Below are positions 19,119 through 26,328 of a DNA stretch of 64,000 bases, piece by piece (position 1 is the first letter of the stretch; each line of letters begins with the position of its first letter). The notes under the pieces were generated by a model. It made no database searches and was not told the DNA's origin. It saw nothing but the letters and a program-made list of their open reading frames with translations. The translations under genes and the position numbers were made by a program. Source of the stretch: Chromobacterium sp. ATCC 53434 (GTDB lineage: Bacteria; Pseudomonadota; Gammaproteobacteria; Burkholderiales; Chromobacteriaceae); assembly GCF_002848345.1 (NCBI RefSeq), contig NZ_CP025429.1:3224001-3288000 (forward strand). Direction: 5' to 3'.

Positions 19119-19604
19119 ATGAGCGAGACCGAATTCCGCCTGGCCCGCAACGATGATCTGCCCGCCGTCTACCTGCTGATCCAGCAAGCGTTCGGCCCGC
19201 TGCAACAACGGCTGCCCACCCGCCCAACCGCCCTCGACGAAACCGTCGCCAGCCTCAACGGCCACCTTTCCAACGGCTGCCAGATCTTCCTCATCGCCCA
19301 GGGACCCCGCCTGCTGGCCTGCCTGCTGGTGCAACCGGCGACCGTGGGCTGCGTCGAGGTCAAGCGCCTCTGCACCCACCCGACCTGGCAAGGCCGCGGC
19401 CTGGGCTCGGCCCTGCTCACCCACGTCGAGGGCCAGTTGCGCCGCCAGGGCGTGCGGGCGATCAGGCTGGCCACCCGGCGGCGCCTGCCGGACAATCTGC
19501 GCTTCTACCAGCATCGCGGCTATCTCGAGCACGAACGCAGACCATATCCCGTAGGCATAGACGATGAGCTGGTCACGCTGGGCAAAACGCTGAGCGGACG
19601 GTGA
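19119..19604 (+). CDS. GNAT family N-acetyltransferase
   Basis: 161 residues. GNAT motif A is VEVKRLCTHPTWQGRGLGSALL (Q-x-x-G-x-G/A acetyl-CoA pyrophosphate loop as QGRGLG), and motif B contains NLRFYQHRGYLEHERR. A good GGAGG ribosome site precedes ATG 19119. The acceptor substrate is unknown. The gene stands alone after the alaS terminator, in a less GC-rich intergenic setting. Confidence 0.88.
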   Translation: MSETEFRLARNDDLPAVYLLIQQAFGPLQQRLPTRPTALDETVASLNGHLSNGCQIFLIAQGPRLLACLLVQPATVGCVEVKRLCTHPTWQGRGLGSALLTHVEGQLRRQGVRAIRLATRRRLPDNLRFYQHRGYLEHERRPYPVGIDDELVTLGKTLSGR

Positions 19605-19708
19605 GCGCCCGTTCAACGGCAAACTTGTTCCACATCAAGTCGTCAGAAATCATAAATCGCTAATATACAGATGCTTCTTATGGCTTCTCCTTTGTTGTTT
19701 GCTTTGAC

Positions 19709-19735
19709 GCCCCGGTCCGCCGGGGCATTTTTTTT
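19709..19735 (+). terminator. Rho-independent terminator between the GNAT gene and the response regulator
   Basis: GCCCCGG, loop TCCG, CCGGGGC (19720-19726), then A and eight T. It ends plus-strand transcription just before the convergent regulator gene that stops at 19762. Confidence 0.9.
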
Positions 19736-19761
19736 GTCCCGCCGCGGGCCGGCGCATCCGC

Positions 19762-20472
19762 TCAGCCTTTCGACGGCGGATCAAGCTTCAACTCGTCGCG
19801 AAGGATGTAAAGCTCGTGATCGGCCTTCAGCCCCAGTTTTCGCATCGCCGCCTGCTTTTGCCCGCTGATGGTCTTGATGCTGCGCGCGAACTTCTCCGCG
19901 ATCTGGCTGACGGTCATGCCGTCCATGAAACACCGTATCACCTCCTGCTCCCTGGGCGACAGCTCGGCGAGGCGCACCAGGCTCCCCACCGCGGCCGGCG
20001 CATGCCGGCTGCCGGATGGCGGCACGCCGTCGACCGGCATCACGCTGGCCAGCTCCTCCGCCATCGCCGGACTCAGATAGACCTGGCCCTGGGCCAGCGT
20101 CCGGATCGCCGTCACCAGCTCGTCGAGATCCTGCTGCTTGCCGACAAAGCCGCGCGCGCCGCCGCGCAAGGCCAGCGCCACGGTGGCGGTATTGTAGTGC
20201 GCCGACATGATCAGCACGGCGGTTTGGGGAAAACGCCTGGCCAGCACGCGGATCAGATTCAGCCCGTCCGTGTCTTCCGGCTGCAAGGCATAGTCCAGCA
20301 CCGCCACATCGACCGGCTGCTTGTGCAGCGCTGCCAACAGCGATTTGCTGCCGGTATGGGTGCCTACGATGGAAAAATCCGGCTCTTGCGACAGTCTGTA
20401 ACTCAGGCCTTGCAATACGACTGCGTGATCGTCCAACAACATCAGGCGCAGCGGGGGTTTCGAAAGGGTCAT
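19762..20472 (-). CDS. RcsB/BvgA-type LuxR-family response regulator linked to the fimbrial operon
   Basis: 236 residues. The receiver domain has the acidic pair in MLLDDHAVVL, the phosphoacceptor Asp near residue 60 (VAVLDYAL), Ser in MSAHY and Lys in GFVGKQQ. The C-terminal LuxR-type helix-turn-helix is LSPREQEVIRCFMDGMTVSQIAEKF followed by ARSIKTISGQKQAAMRKLG, closest in style to RcsB. It lies 82 bp beyond the last fimbrial gene in the same direction and has its own promoter-like sequence. The natural partner is the divergent hybrid kinase at 26329, giving a kinase-REC-HPt-regulator relay controlling pili (inference from position and domain match). Confidence 0.9.
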   Translation of the reverse strand: MTLSKPPLRLMLLDDHAVVLQGLSYRLSQEPDFSIVGTHTGSKSLLAALHKQPVDVAVLDYALQPEDTDGLNLIRVLARRFPQTAVLIMSAHYNTATVALALRGGARGFVGKQQDLDELVTAIRTLAQGQVYLSPAMAEELASVMPVDGVPPSGSRHAPAAVGSLVRLAELSPREQEVIRCFMDGMTVSQIAEKFARSIKTISGQKQAAMRKLGLKADHELYILRDELKLDPPSKG

Positions 20473-20506
20473 CGGGTATCACGACACAGCATGGAAGAAC
20501 TGCTTA

Positions 20507-20535
20507 TTTATATGTCTGTCGCCGAGCCGCGGCAA
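20507..20535 (-). promoter_or_regulatory. Probable promoter of the response regulator gene
   Basis: Minus strand TTGCCG (20535-20530), 17 bases, TATAAA (20512-20507), about 35 bp before ATG 20472. This allows the regulator to be expressed independently of the fimbrial operon. Confidence 0.5.
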
Positions 20536-20554
20536 TACGGTTCCCGCTGCCGGC

Positions 20555-21058
20555 CTACAGCGCGCTTTCAAACAGCAGATTGACCACCCCGTGATAGACG
20601 CCGGGCTGGTAGCCGCCGACCGGCACGCCGGGCACGATGTCCAGGCTGACCCGCCGGTCCTCGGCCGCCTCGGCGGCGCTCAACACCAGACAGTCCGCCG
20701 AGGCGCCACCGTCGCGGAACACCTCGCAGCGCCGCTGGCCGCTATCCAGCCGGATGCGCAGCGGGATCTTCCGCCCGTCGCCGGCCAGGACCGTGTCGCC
20801 GTCGGCCCTGACGGTGATCGGCCCCATCGTGCTTCTCATTTCCAGCCATTGCCGCAATGGCCGCAGGCGCTGACCGGCCATGTCCCACTGCAACAGCTGG
20901 GTCGCGCCCGCCCAGCCGCCGACGGCGCTAACGTAGAACACATCGTTTGGCACTTGCACTTCGACACTGACCCTGTGCTCGACCGGCTCGGCCCGGGCGC
21001 CGGCCGCCAGCGCGATCCATAGCGCGCAGACAGCCAGCATCGTTCGCGTCATCGTCAT
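20555..21058 (-). CDS. Second CS1-type (alternate chaperone-usher) pilin subunit
   Basis: 167 residues, signal peptide ending GARA. The mature start VEHRVSVEVQVPNDVFYVSAVGGW and the following LLQWDMAGQRLRPLRQWLEM segment align by eye with the major pilin at 24803 (INVTANIPTDSFYVQPLADW; LSWDARREILQPVSNML). Both end in a GxYxGxVNLLFES donor-type strand, the CS1 pilin pattern. Unlike the major pilin it has two cysteines (RCEVF, ADCLVL) that could form a disulfide. AGGAGG precedes ATG 21058 and the gene starts 10 bp after the tip-adhesin stop. Likely a minor or terminating subunit. Confidence 0.85.
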   Translation of the reverse strand: MTMTRTMLAVCALWIALAAGARAEPVEHRVSVEVQVPNDVFYVSAVGGWAGATQLLQWDMAGQRLRPLRQWLEMRSTMGPITVRADGDTVLAGDGRKIPLRIRLDSGQRRCEVFRDGGASADCLVLSAAEAAEDRRVSLDIVPGVPVGGYQPGVYHGVVNLLFESAL

Positions 21059-21068
21059 CCCGCCCCTC

Positions 21069-22205
21069 CTACAGATTGGCGTCGAAGACGACGGTGACGT
21101 CGCCGCGATAGCGCGCGCCCGGCTGCCGGATAATGGCGGCCATGTCCTCGCGCTGCATTTCGAAATGCAGCTGCGCCGCGCTGTTCGAGACCTGGCCCGA
21201 AGGCTGGAATCCCTTGCGCGCGATGCCAAGCGGATACCGGCTTGCCGGCGCGCCGCCCTGGCTCGAGTACACGCCGGGCATGCTGACCGCCACCTGTATC
21301 GGCACCTCGCCGCCGCCATTGTCCCGGCGCAAGGCGCAGGCGCCGCCGCTGGAATACTGGCAGCGCAGAGACAGGCTGAAGCCGGCCGCGCTGGACAGGC
21401 TGAATCCCAGATCCCGACGCAGCGCGACCGGCGCCCTGCCCTGCTGCGACCAGGCCTGCCAGCCGCCGGCGGGCTCCAGCACGGCGCGGTCGGTCCCCGC
21501 CGGAAAACTGACCAGAAACTCGTTCTTGACCGTCGCCTCTATCCTGATGGTCAGCCGGTTGTCGCTGTAGGCGGCGCGTCCAAAATCCAGTTGCTGGCCC
21601 TCGCCGAGCGTGTAGGACAGCGTGCCGGTGTAGGTCCCGTTGCGCATCGACGTCGGATTCACGGCCAGCAACTCGTATTTGAAGCCCAGCAGGCTGACAT
21701 CCAGGCCGGTGGCCGTGGTCCTGAGCTTTCTATAACAAACGCTGTTCCTTTTCGCCGCGTGGCTCCATTCGAAAATGTACATATGCACATCGCCTTCGTC
21801 GACCTTGTCCTGGCAGCCGCCTTCCAGTCTTTCGACATTGAAATCGCTTATGTATTTCGGCTTGTAGTATCGCTGGGCGAACGAGGCGATCCTGAATTTC
21901 ACCGTGATGGCGTCCCCGCCGGAGTAAAGCGTCAGCTGCTTGTATTCGGCATCGATGGCCTGGTAGATATGATCTTTCGGATCGGAGGAGTTCTGCGACG
22001 CGCGCTTGCTGATCTTGCCCAGCCCTCCTATCAGATAATCGGCCGGGCCCTGGTTGACGAATTGATTCTGGCCGGGTCGGAACGAGGACGGTTTCAGTTC
22101 GGCGCGTACCGTCGCCTCGGCCGCGGCCGCCGGCGGGCTGGGCAGCAGACAGAGCAACAGCCAATATGCCGCGGCGCGGCCCAAGCCGGGTTTCAGCTTC
22201 ATCAT
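21069..22205 (-). CDS. CblD/CfaE-like fimbrial tip adhesin
   Basis: 378 residues with a signal peptide ending AAAA. The protein has a two-domain layout as in CfaE/CblD of class 5 fimbriae. The N-terminal adhesin-like domain holds cysteines (GGCQDK, SVCYRKL), and a C-terminal pilin-like domain has RCQYSSGGACALRR and the closing YRGDVTVVFDANL strand. By family knowledge this minor subunit initiates assembly and binds the receptor. The ribosome site AAAGGA precedes ATG 22205. A 116-bp gap separates it from the usher stop, with a small CCAGT/ACTGG hairpin at 22291-22305. Confidence 0.82.
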   Translation of the reverse strand: MMKLKPGLGRAAAYWLLLCLLPSPPAAAAEATVRAELKPSSFRPGQNQFVNQGPADYLIGGLGKISKRASQNSSDPKDHIYQAIDAEYKQLTLYSGGDAITVKFRIASFAQRYYKPKYISDFNVERLEGGCQDKVDEGDVHMYIFEWSHAAKRNSVCYRKLRTTATGLDVSLLGFKYELLAVNPTSMRNGTYTGTLSYTLGEGQQLDFGRAAYSDNRLTIRIEATVKNEFLVSFPAGTDRAVLEPAGGWQAWSQQGRAPVALRRDLGFSLSSAAGFSLSLRCQYSSGGACALRRDNGGGEVPIQVAVSMPGVYSSQGGAPASRYPLGIARKGFQPSGQVSNSAAQLHFEMQREDMAAIIRQPGARYRGDVTVVFDANL

Positions 22206-22321
22206 CTCGGTTCATCCTTTCCAAGCGCCGTCCGGCCGCGTCGGCCAAAAGGCGTATTGTGGCGGCGCCCATTGCCCGCCCTCCATCAGACCAGTCTCAA
22301 ACTGGCCGGCCTGCGCCAACG

Positions 22322-24739
22322 CTAGCCGGGGCAGCGCAGATCGCCGGCCAGCAAGACATCGCCGGCGCGCTGCCGCCGCGCCGGGTCCAGCCGGAAGCGG
22401 CAATCGGCTGTCGTCTGGTGGCGGACCTCCAGCGTCGGCGCGCTTTCGCTCATTTCCAGGCTGAAGAAGCCGTCGGCCTCGCTGACCGCCCGGCCGGCGT
22501 GATTGATCAGCCGGGCGCCGCGCAGCGGCCGGCCCGACGCATCCAGCAGGCGGCCCAGCACGGTGACCGTCTTCAACACCCTGACCTGCCGGTAGGCCAC
22601 GCCGCCCTTGTTCAGGTGGTAGCTGTGGCTGGCCGGCTGTATCGCCACCGCCGGCGCGCCGGCTCCGGCGAAGTCGAACTGCACGCTGCCGGCTTGGTAG
22701 GCGGTCACCGGGATGAAGTTGCGTCCCGCATGCAGCCACGCGCTGCCGCCCTGGCTGTCATCGGCCCGCAGCGCCACCGCGGGCAGGTCGGACTCCACAT
22801 CGACGATCAGTCCGGTATTGGCGCCGAAGGCCGCGGCGTCGCCGCTGGCCGCGATGCCGCCGCCGCCGATGGCCATGGTGTTTTCCAGATTGAGGCCGCC
22901 GCTGAGCCGCCCGTTCAGCGACGAGCGCTGCAGATAGGCGTCGCCGCGCAGCAAGGCGTGCTGGAACTGGGCGCTGCCGCTGAGGCCCAGGCCATGGCTA
23001 TCGGCGCTGCCCGTGGCGCCGACGGCGCTCAGCCAGCCGTTGTCCAGGTTTTGTTGCACCGACACGCTGGCATAGTGGTCGCGGCTGCCCAGGCTGCCGC
23101 TGCGGCTGCCGATGCTGGCGTTGTAGCTGCGGCCTTCCCCGCCCAGGCTCAGGTTCAAGGACAGCTCCACGCCGCGGTTGCGCGGACCGGAGCCAGGGCC
23201 GGCGGCGCGGTCGAAGGCCGCCAGCCGCCAGGTGGCGTCGTTGCCCAAGAGCTTGTGCCTGTGGTCCAGGCCCAGATCCACGCTGAGCCCGCCGCCGTGC
23301 GTTAGCCGGGCATTCAGATTGCTGCGGTCGCTCAAGCGGTGGCTGAGCGACAGCGCGCTGCGGCGGGCCTGCCGCCATTCGGGATCGCCATCGCCGTCCA
23401 GGCTGCTGCGGCTGTGGCTGAGCACCACATTGCCCCGGCTGTAGCTCCAGACCGCCTGGACATCGAAACCGCTGCCATAGCCGGCCGTGTGGAACAGATT
23501 GGCGTACAGCCTGGCGCTGTCGGCCAGATCCCAGTCCACCGAGGCGCCGAACTGGCGCTGCGCGCCGAACTGTTGCGAGGCCAGGCCCAACACCACGCGC
23601 GGGTGCAGCAGATAATTGATGCCGCCGCCCAGCGCCAGGCCGCCCGACTGCGCGCCGACGCCGAACGGCTTGCGCTGCCGGCCGGCAAACACGCTGTAGC
23701 GCCAGCGCTGTTCCGGATTGCGCCACATGCTGGGCTTGTAGATCAGCTCCTCGCTGCGCGACACCTGCACGCCGTCTTCCAGCAAGCGCACTTCCACCGG
23801 ATAAATGCCGCCGGGCAGGCTCAGCGTGTCGACCAGTTGCAGACCCGGCTGCACCAGCTGGCTATGGATCAACACGCCGTTGCGGTAGATTTCCACCGTC
23901 GCCTCGCGATTGGCGGTGACGTAGACCGGATACAGGCTGGCTTGGCCGCTGTCGGCCAGCAGCGCGTCGGAGCTGCCCGCCATCAGGCCGAGCACCGCAT
24001 CCGCGCGCTGGCCCTGGGTCCGCGGCTGCCGCAGCAGGCTTTGCTCGTCGGGACTGAACAGGCCGGCGCGGACGAAATGGCCGTCCAGTTCGCGCTGCGC
24101 GTACAGCTGCGACAGATTCTGGCGCAAGCGGCCGTCGGCGCTGCGCTCCAGCTGCAGGCCCCCCAGAGCGCTCCAGTCGGCCAGGCTGCCTTGCAGATCC
24201 ATCGCGTAGCGGCCGGACAGGCTCTGCCCGCCGCCGCCGGAGAGATTCAGACGGTTGCCGAGAATCAGGCCCCGGCTGCCGCCCGAAGGCTGGGCGTGAT
24301 AATGCGCGCCGGCCTGCCGCCGGCCGGCGGCATCGGTCAGCAGCGACAGCTGGGAGTTTTCCAGGCTGTAATGAATGGCCAGCAGTCCGGACGGACAACG
24401 CTCCTTGCAATCGCCCAGCCCGATCGGACGGCCAAGCGCCTCCGCCCACTTTTGCCTCTCCGCGTCAGGCTGCCGGCTGTCGCCGGCGTCGGTGAAGCCC
24501 AGCAGCTGCACGGTGCCGTCCCGGGTCAGCAGCACCATCGCGTCGCCCAGGACCTGCCCGTCCTTTTCGACCCGGGCGGCCAGCGGCACCTCGAAGAAAT
24601 GGTCGCGGAACTCGGCCGGCAAGCCGGACGCCTGCGCCAGCAACGGCAACCGGGCGCTGATGGCCGGCGCGCCGGCCAGGCAATAGGCGCAGAAAAATGA
24701 GGCGGCCAGGGCCGCGATAAGGCGGGCGACAGTAGACAT
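22322..24739 (-). CDS. Outer-membrane usher of the alternate (CS1/cable pilus) chaperone-usher pathway
   Basis: 805 residues. A signal peptide (CLAGAPAISA region) is followed by an N-terminal domain, a long Gly/Ser-rich beta-barrel region with many paired RYAMDLQGSL / SLYPVYVTANREATVEIYRNGVLI-type strands, and C-terminal domains with RVLKTVTVLGRLLDASGRPLRGARL (carboxypeptidase-regulatory-like plug or CTD). A CKERC pair and a C-terminal C...C may form disulfides. The overall order matches CooC/CfaC/CblC rather than PapC-type ushers. It translocates and polymerises the pilins encoded around it. Confidence 0.88.
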   Translation of the reverse strand: MSTVARLIAALAASFFCAYCLAGAPAISARLPLLAQASGLPAEFRDHFFEVPLAARVEKDGQVLGDAMVLLTRDGTVQLLGFTDAGDSRQPDAERQKWAEALGRPIGLGDCKERCPSGLLAIHYSLENSQLSLLTDAAGRRQAGAHYHAQPSGGSRGLILGNRLNLSGGGGQSLSGRYAMDLQGSLADWSALGGLQLERSADGRLRQNLSQLYAQRELDGHFVRAGLFSPDEQSLLRQPRTQGQRADAVLGLMAGSSDALLADSGQASLYPVYVTANREATVEIYRNGVLIHSQLVQPGLQLVDTLSLPGGIYPVEVRLLEDGVQVSRSEELIYKPSMWRNPEQRWRYSVFAGRQRKPFGVGAQSGGLALGGGINYLLHPRVVLGLASQQFGAQRQFGASVDWDLADSARLYANLFHTAGYGSGFDVQAVWSYSRGNVVLSHSRSSLDGDGDPEWRQARRSALSLSHRLSDRSNLNARLTHGGGLSVDLGLDHRHKLLGNDATWRLAAFDRAAGPGSGPRNRGVELSLNLSLGGEGRSYNASIGSRSGSLGSRDHYASVSVQQNLDNGWLSAVGATGSADSHGLGLSGSAQFQHALLRGDAYLQRSSLNGRLSGGLNLENTMAIGGGGIAASGDAAAFGANTGLIVDVESDLPAVALRADDSQGGSAWLHAGRNFIPVTAYQAGSVQFDFAGAGAPAVAIQPASHSYHLNKGGVAYRQVRVLKTVTVLGRLLDASGRPLRGARLINHAGRAVSEADGFFSLEMSESAPTLEVRHQTTADCRFRLDPARRQRAGDVLLAGDLRCPG

Positions 24740-24760
24740 GGGAGCAAACGGAAAGAAAGA

Positions 24761-24780
24761 AGGGGCGCATCGACGCCCCT
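24761..24780 (-). promoter_or_regulatory. Stem-loop between the major pilin and usher genes
   Basis: AGGGGCG (24761-24767) pairs with CGCCCCT (24774-24780). On the minus strand it is followed by TTCTTTCTTT rather than a clean T-run. It sits in the 63-bp pilin-usher gap, where fimbrial operons often carry a partial terminator or mRNA-stabilising hairpin giving pilin in excess of usher. Confidence 0.65.
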
Positions 24781-24802
24781 GTCTGTGGTGGAACGGACGC
24801 TA

Positions 24803-25306
24803 TCAATTGCCGGCGGGCGCGACGCTTTCGAACATCAGATTGACGCTGCCGGAATAGCGACCTGGCTTGAAGCCGCTGGCCGGCGTCGGCGCGGCGATGC
24901 TCAGATTGACGCGGCTGATGTCCCGGGCCTGGGTGGCCGTCAGTATCTGCGCCTTCTTGCCTGCGCCGACCTCCATGGCCTGCTCGTTGATTTTGACGAC
25001 CATGGGAATCTTCTCGCCGTTGCCGTTGCCATACAGTTCGGCCGGCGCTTCCAGATAGCCCTGGATCGCGCCTATCGTGCTTTTCATGTCCAGCATATTG
25101 CTGACCGGCTGCAGGATTTCGCGGCGGGCGTCCCAGGACAGCGCCTGGTCCCTCAGATGCCAGTCGGCCAGCGGTTGCACGTAAAAGCTGTCGGTCGGGA
25201 TATTGGCCGTGACATTGATCTGCAGCGGCTGTTGCTCGGCCATCGCGGCGCCGGACAGCATGGCGGCCGACACGGCCGCGCCCAGCAGAAATTTTCGGGT
25301 GAACAT
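24803..25306 (-). CDS. Major pilin of CS1/cable-pilus type
   Basis: 167 residues, signal peptide ending AAMA. The mature protein begins EQQPLQINVTANIPTDSFYV, as in CS1/CFA/I/CblA major subunits, and has the DMKSTIGAIQGYLEAPAEL middle and the closing SGFKPGRYSGSVNLMFE strand. No cysteines are seen in the mature protein, as expected for these pilins, which lack the PapA-type disulfide. AAAGGA precedes ATG 25306. Position second, after the chaperone, matches cblBACD. Confidence 0.9.
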   Translation of the reverse strand: MFTRKFLLGAAVSAAMLSGAAMAEQQPLQINVTANIPTDSFYVQPLADWHLRDQALSWDARREILQPVSNMLDMKSTIGAIQGYLEAPAELYGNGNGEKIPMVVKINEQAMEVGAGKKAQILTATQARDISRVNLSIAAPTPASGFKPGRYSGSVNLMFESVAPAGN

Positions 25307-25349
25307 CGTGGGTTTCCTTTTTGGGAAGCGTGAAAAAAATCGGGCCGGC

Positions 25350-26090
25350 TCATCGGCCGAAGGCGACGGTCCGGCGGCGGCGGCCCTCGATCAGCTCGAA
25401 CGTGTAACGATGGCCGTCGGCCTTGACGAAGCGCTTGCTGCCGCCAGGCAGCACATGGTGCTTGGTCGGGGTCTCGCAATGCCGGCCATCGGCGTCGCAC
25501 TGAAGGAAGGCGTCGACGATGACGGTGCTGTTGCCGTCGTTGCGCACGGTGTAGCTGTCGCCACCGTCCTGCAGCCGGGTGTCGTAATGCGGCTGCCCGG
25601 GCCTGACGATGACGATGGCCCCATAGCCGGTCAGCACGTTGACGCCGGCGCTGAGCGAGTCCTGATAGCGCCGGGCCTCGTCGTCGCCGATATCGAACGC
25701 GTCCTGTTTTTCCGGCAGCACCGGAGAGAAGCGCACCCGGAAATAGCGCTCCCGGTCGCGCGGCCCCAGGTACAGCAAGCGACTGGCCTGCATGCCTCCC
25801 GCCGGCACCATCAGCCGCGACGGACTCGCGACCAAGCCCTTGAGCTGGCCAAGCGCCAATTGCCCGGTATCCACCGGCAACTCATTGGCCTGGCCATCCT
25901 GGCCGTAGACGATCTCCGCCACCGCCACCTTGACGAAGGCGGTGCTGTCGCCGCTATTGCGCACCCGCTTCAGCAGGGTGCCGGCATCCGCGTCCAGGTA
26001 CTCATACATGGCGCCGATATTGATGGCCGGCGCCGCCGGGGCCTGTGCGGCCAGGCCCAGCAGCAGACAGGCCGACAAGATGGGTTTCAT
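25350..26090 (-). CDS. Periplasmic chaperone of the alternate chaperone-usher family
   Basis: 246 residues, signal peptide ending APAAPA. It has the two immunoglobulin-like domains of CfaA/CblB-type chaperones: an N-terminal domain with RLMVPAGGMQASRLLYLG and RERYFRVRFSPVLP (the conserved edge strand and YFRVRF motif), and a C-terminal domain with SYTVRNDGNSTVIVDAFLQC. It would hold pilins in folded, donor-strand-primed form. GGAGAG precedes ATG 26090. It is the first gene of the operon and diverges from the sensor kinase. Confidence 0.88.
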   Translation of the reverse strand: MKPILSACLLLGLAAQAPAAPAINIGAMYEYLDADAGTLLKRVRNSGDSTAFVKVAVAEIVYGQDGQANELPVDTGQLALGQLKGLVASPSRLMVPAGGMQASRLLYLGPRDRERYFRVRFSPVLPEKQDAFDIGDDEARRYQDSLSAGVNVLTGYGAIVIVRPGQPHYDTRLQDGGDSYTVRNDGNSTVIVDAFLQCDADGRHCETPTKHHVLPGGSKRFVKADGHRYTFELIEGRRRRTVAFGR

Positions 26091-26328
26091 CGCAACTCTC
26101 CATGCGGGTGAGCGCTTCCGCGGCAAAGCCGCCCGGACAAGGCTCATTGCAAAGATTGGCATTATTGGAGATGGCGTCGTCGGCCTCCATGAGACCATTC
26201 TCAAAAGAAACAGCGCGTTAGCGACGGTGAGCCGTTTCTGGCATGCTCGGAATTCGCCGCGCTCGGGCACTGTCTTTTCCGGCGGCGATGGCATAAAACA
26301 GTGGAGACTGGCACGGTGGGCAATTGAG
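26091..26328. promoter_or_regulatory. Divergent control region between the fimbrial operon and its kinase gene
   Basis: The 238-bp gap carries the promoters of both directions. A loose dyad AGAAAC ... GTTTCT (about 26205-26241) is the only operator-like signal I can point to. The base composition is lower in GC than in the flanking genes. Confidence 0.4.

Noticed and set aside
23339..24700. 453-codon plus-strand frame opposite the usher
   Set aside because: Composition is Ala/Gln/Arg-rich antisense; the minus strand has a full usher with signal peptide.
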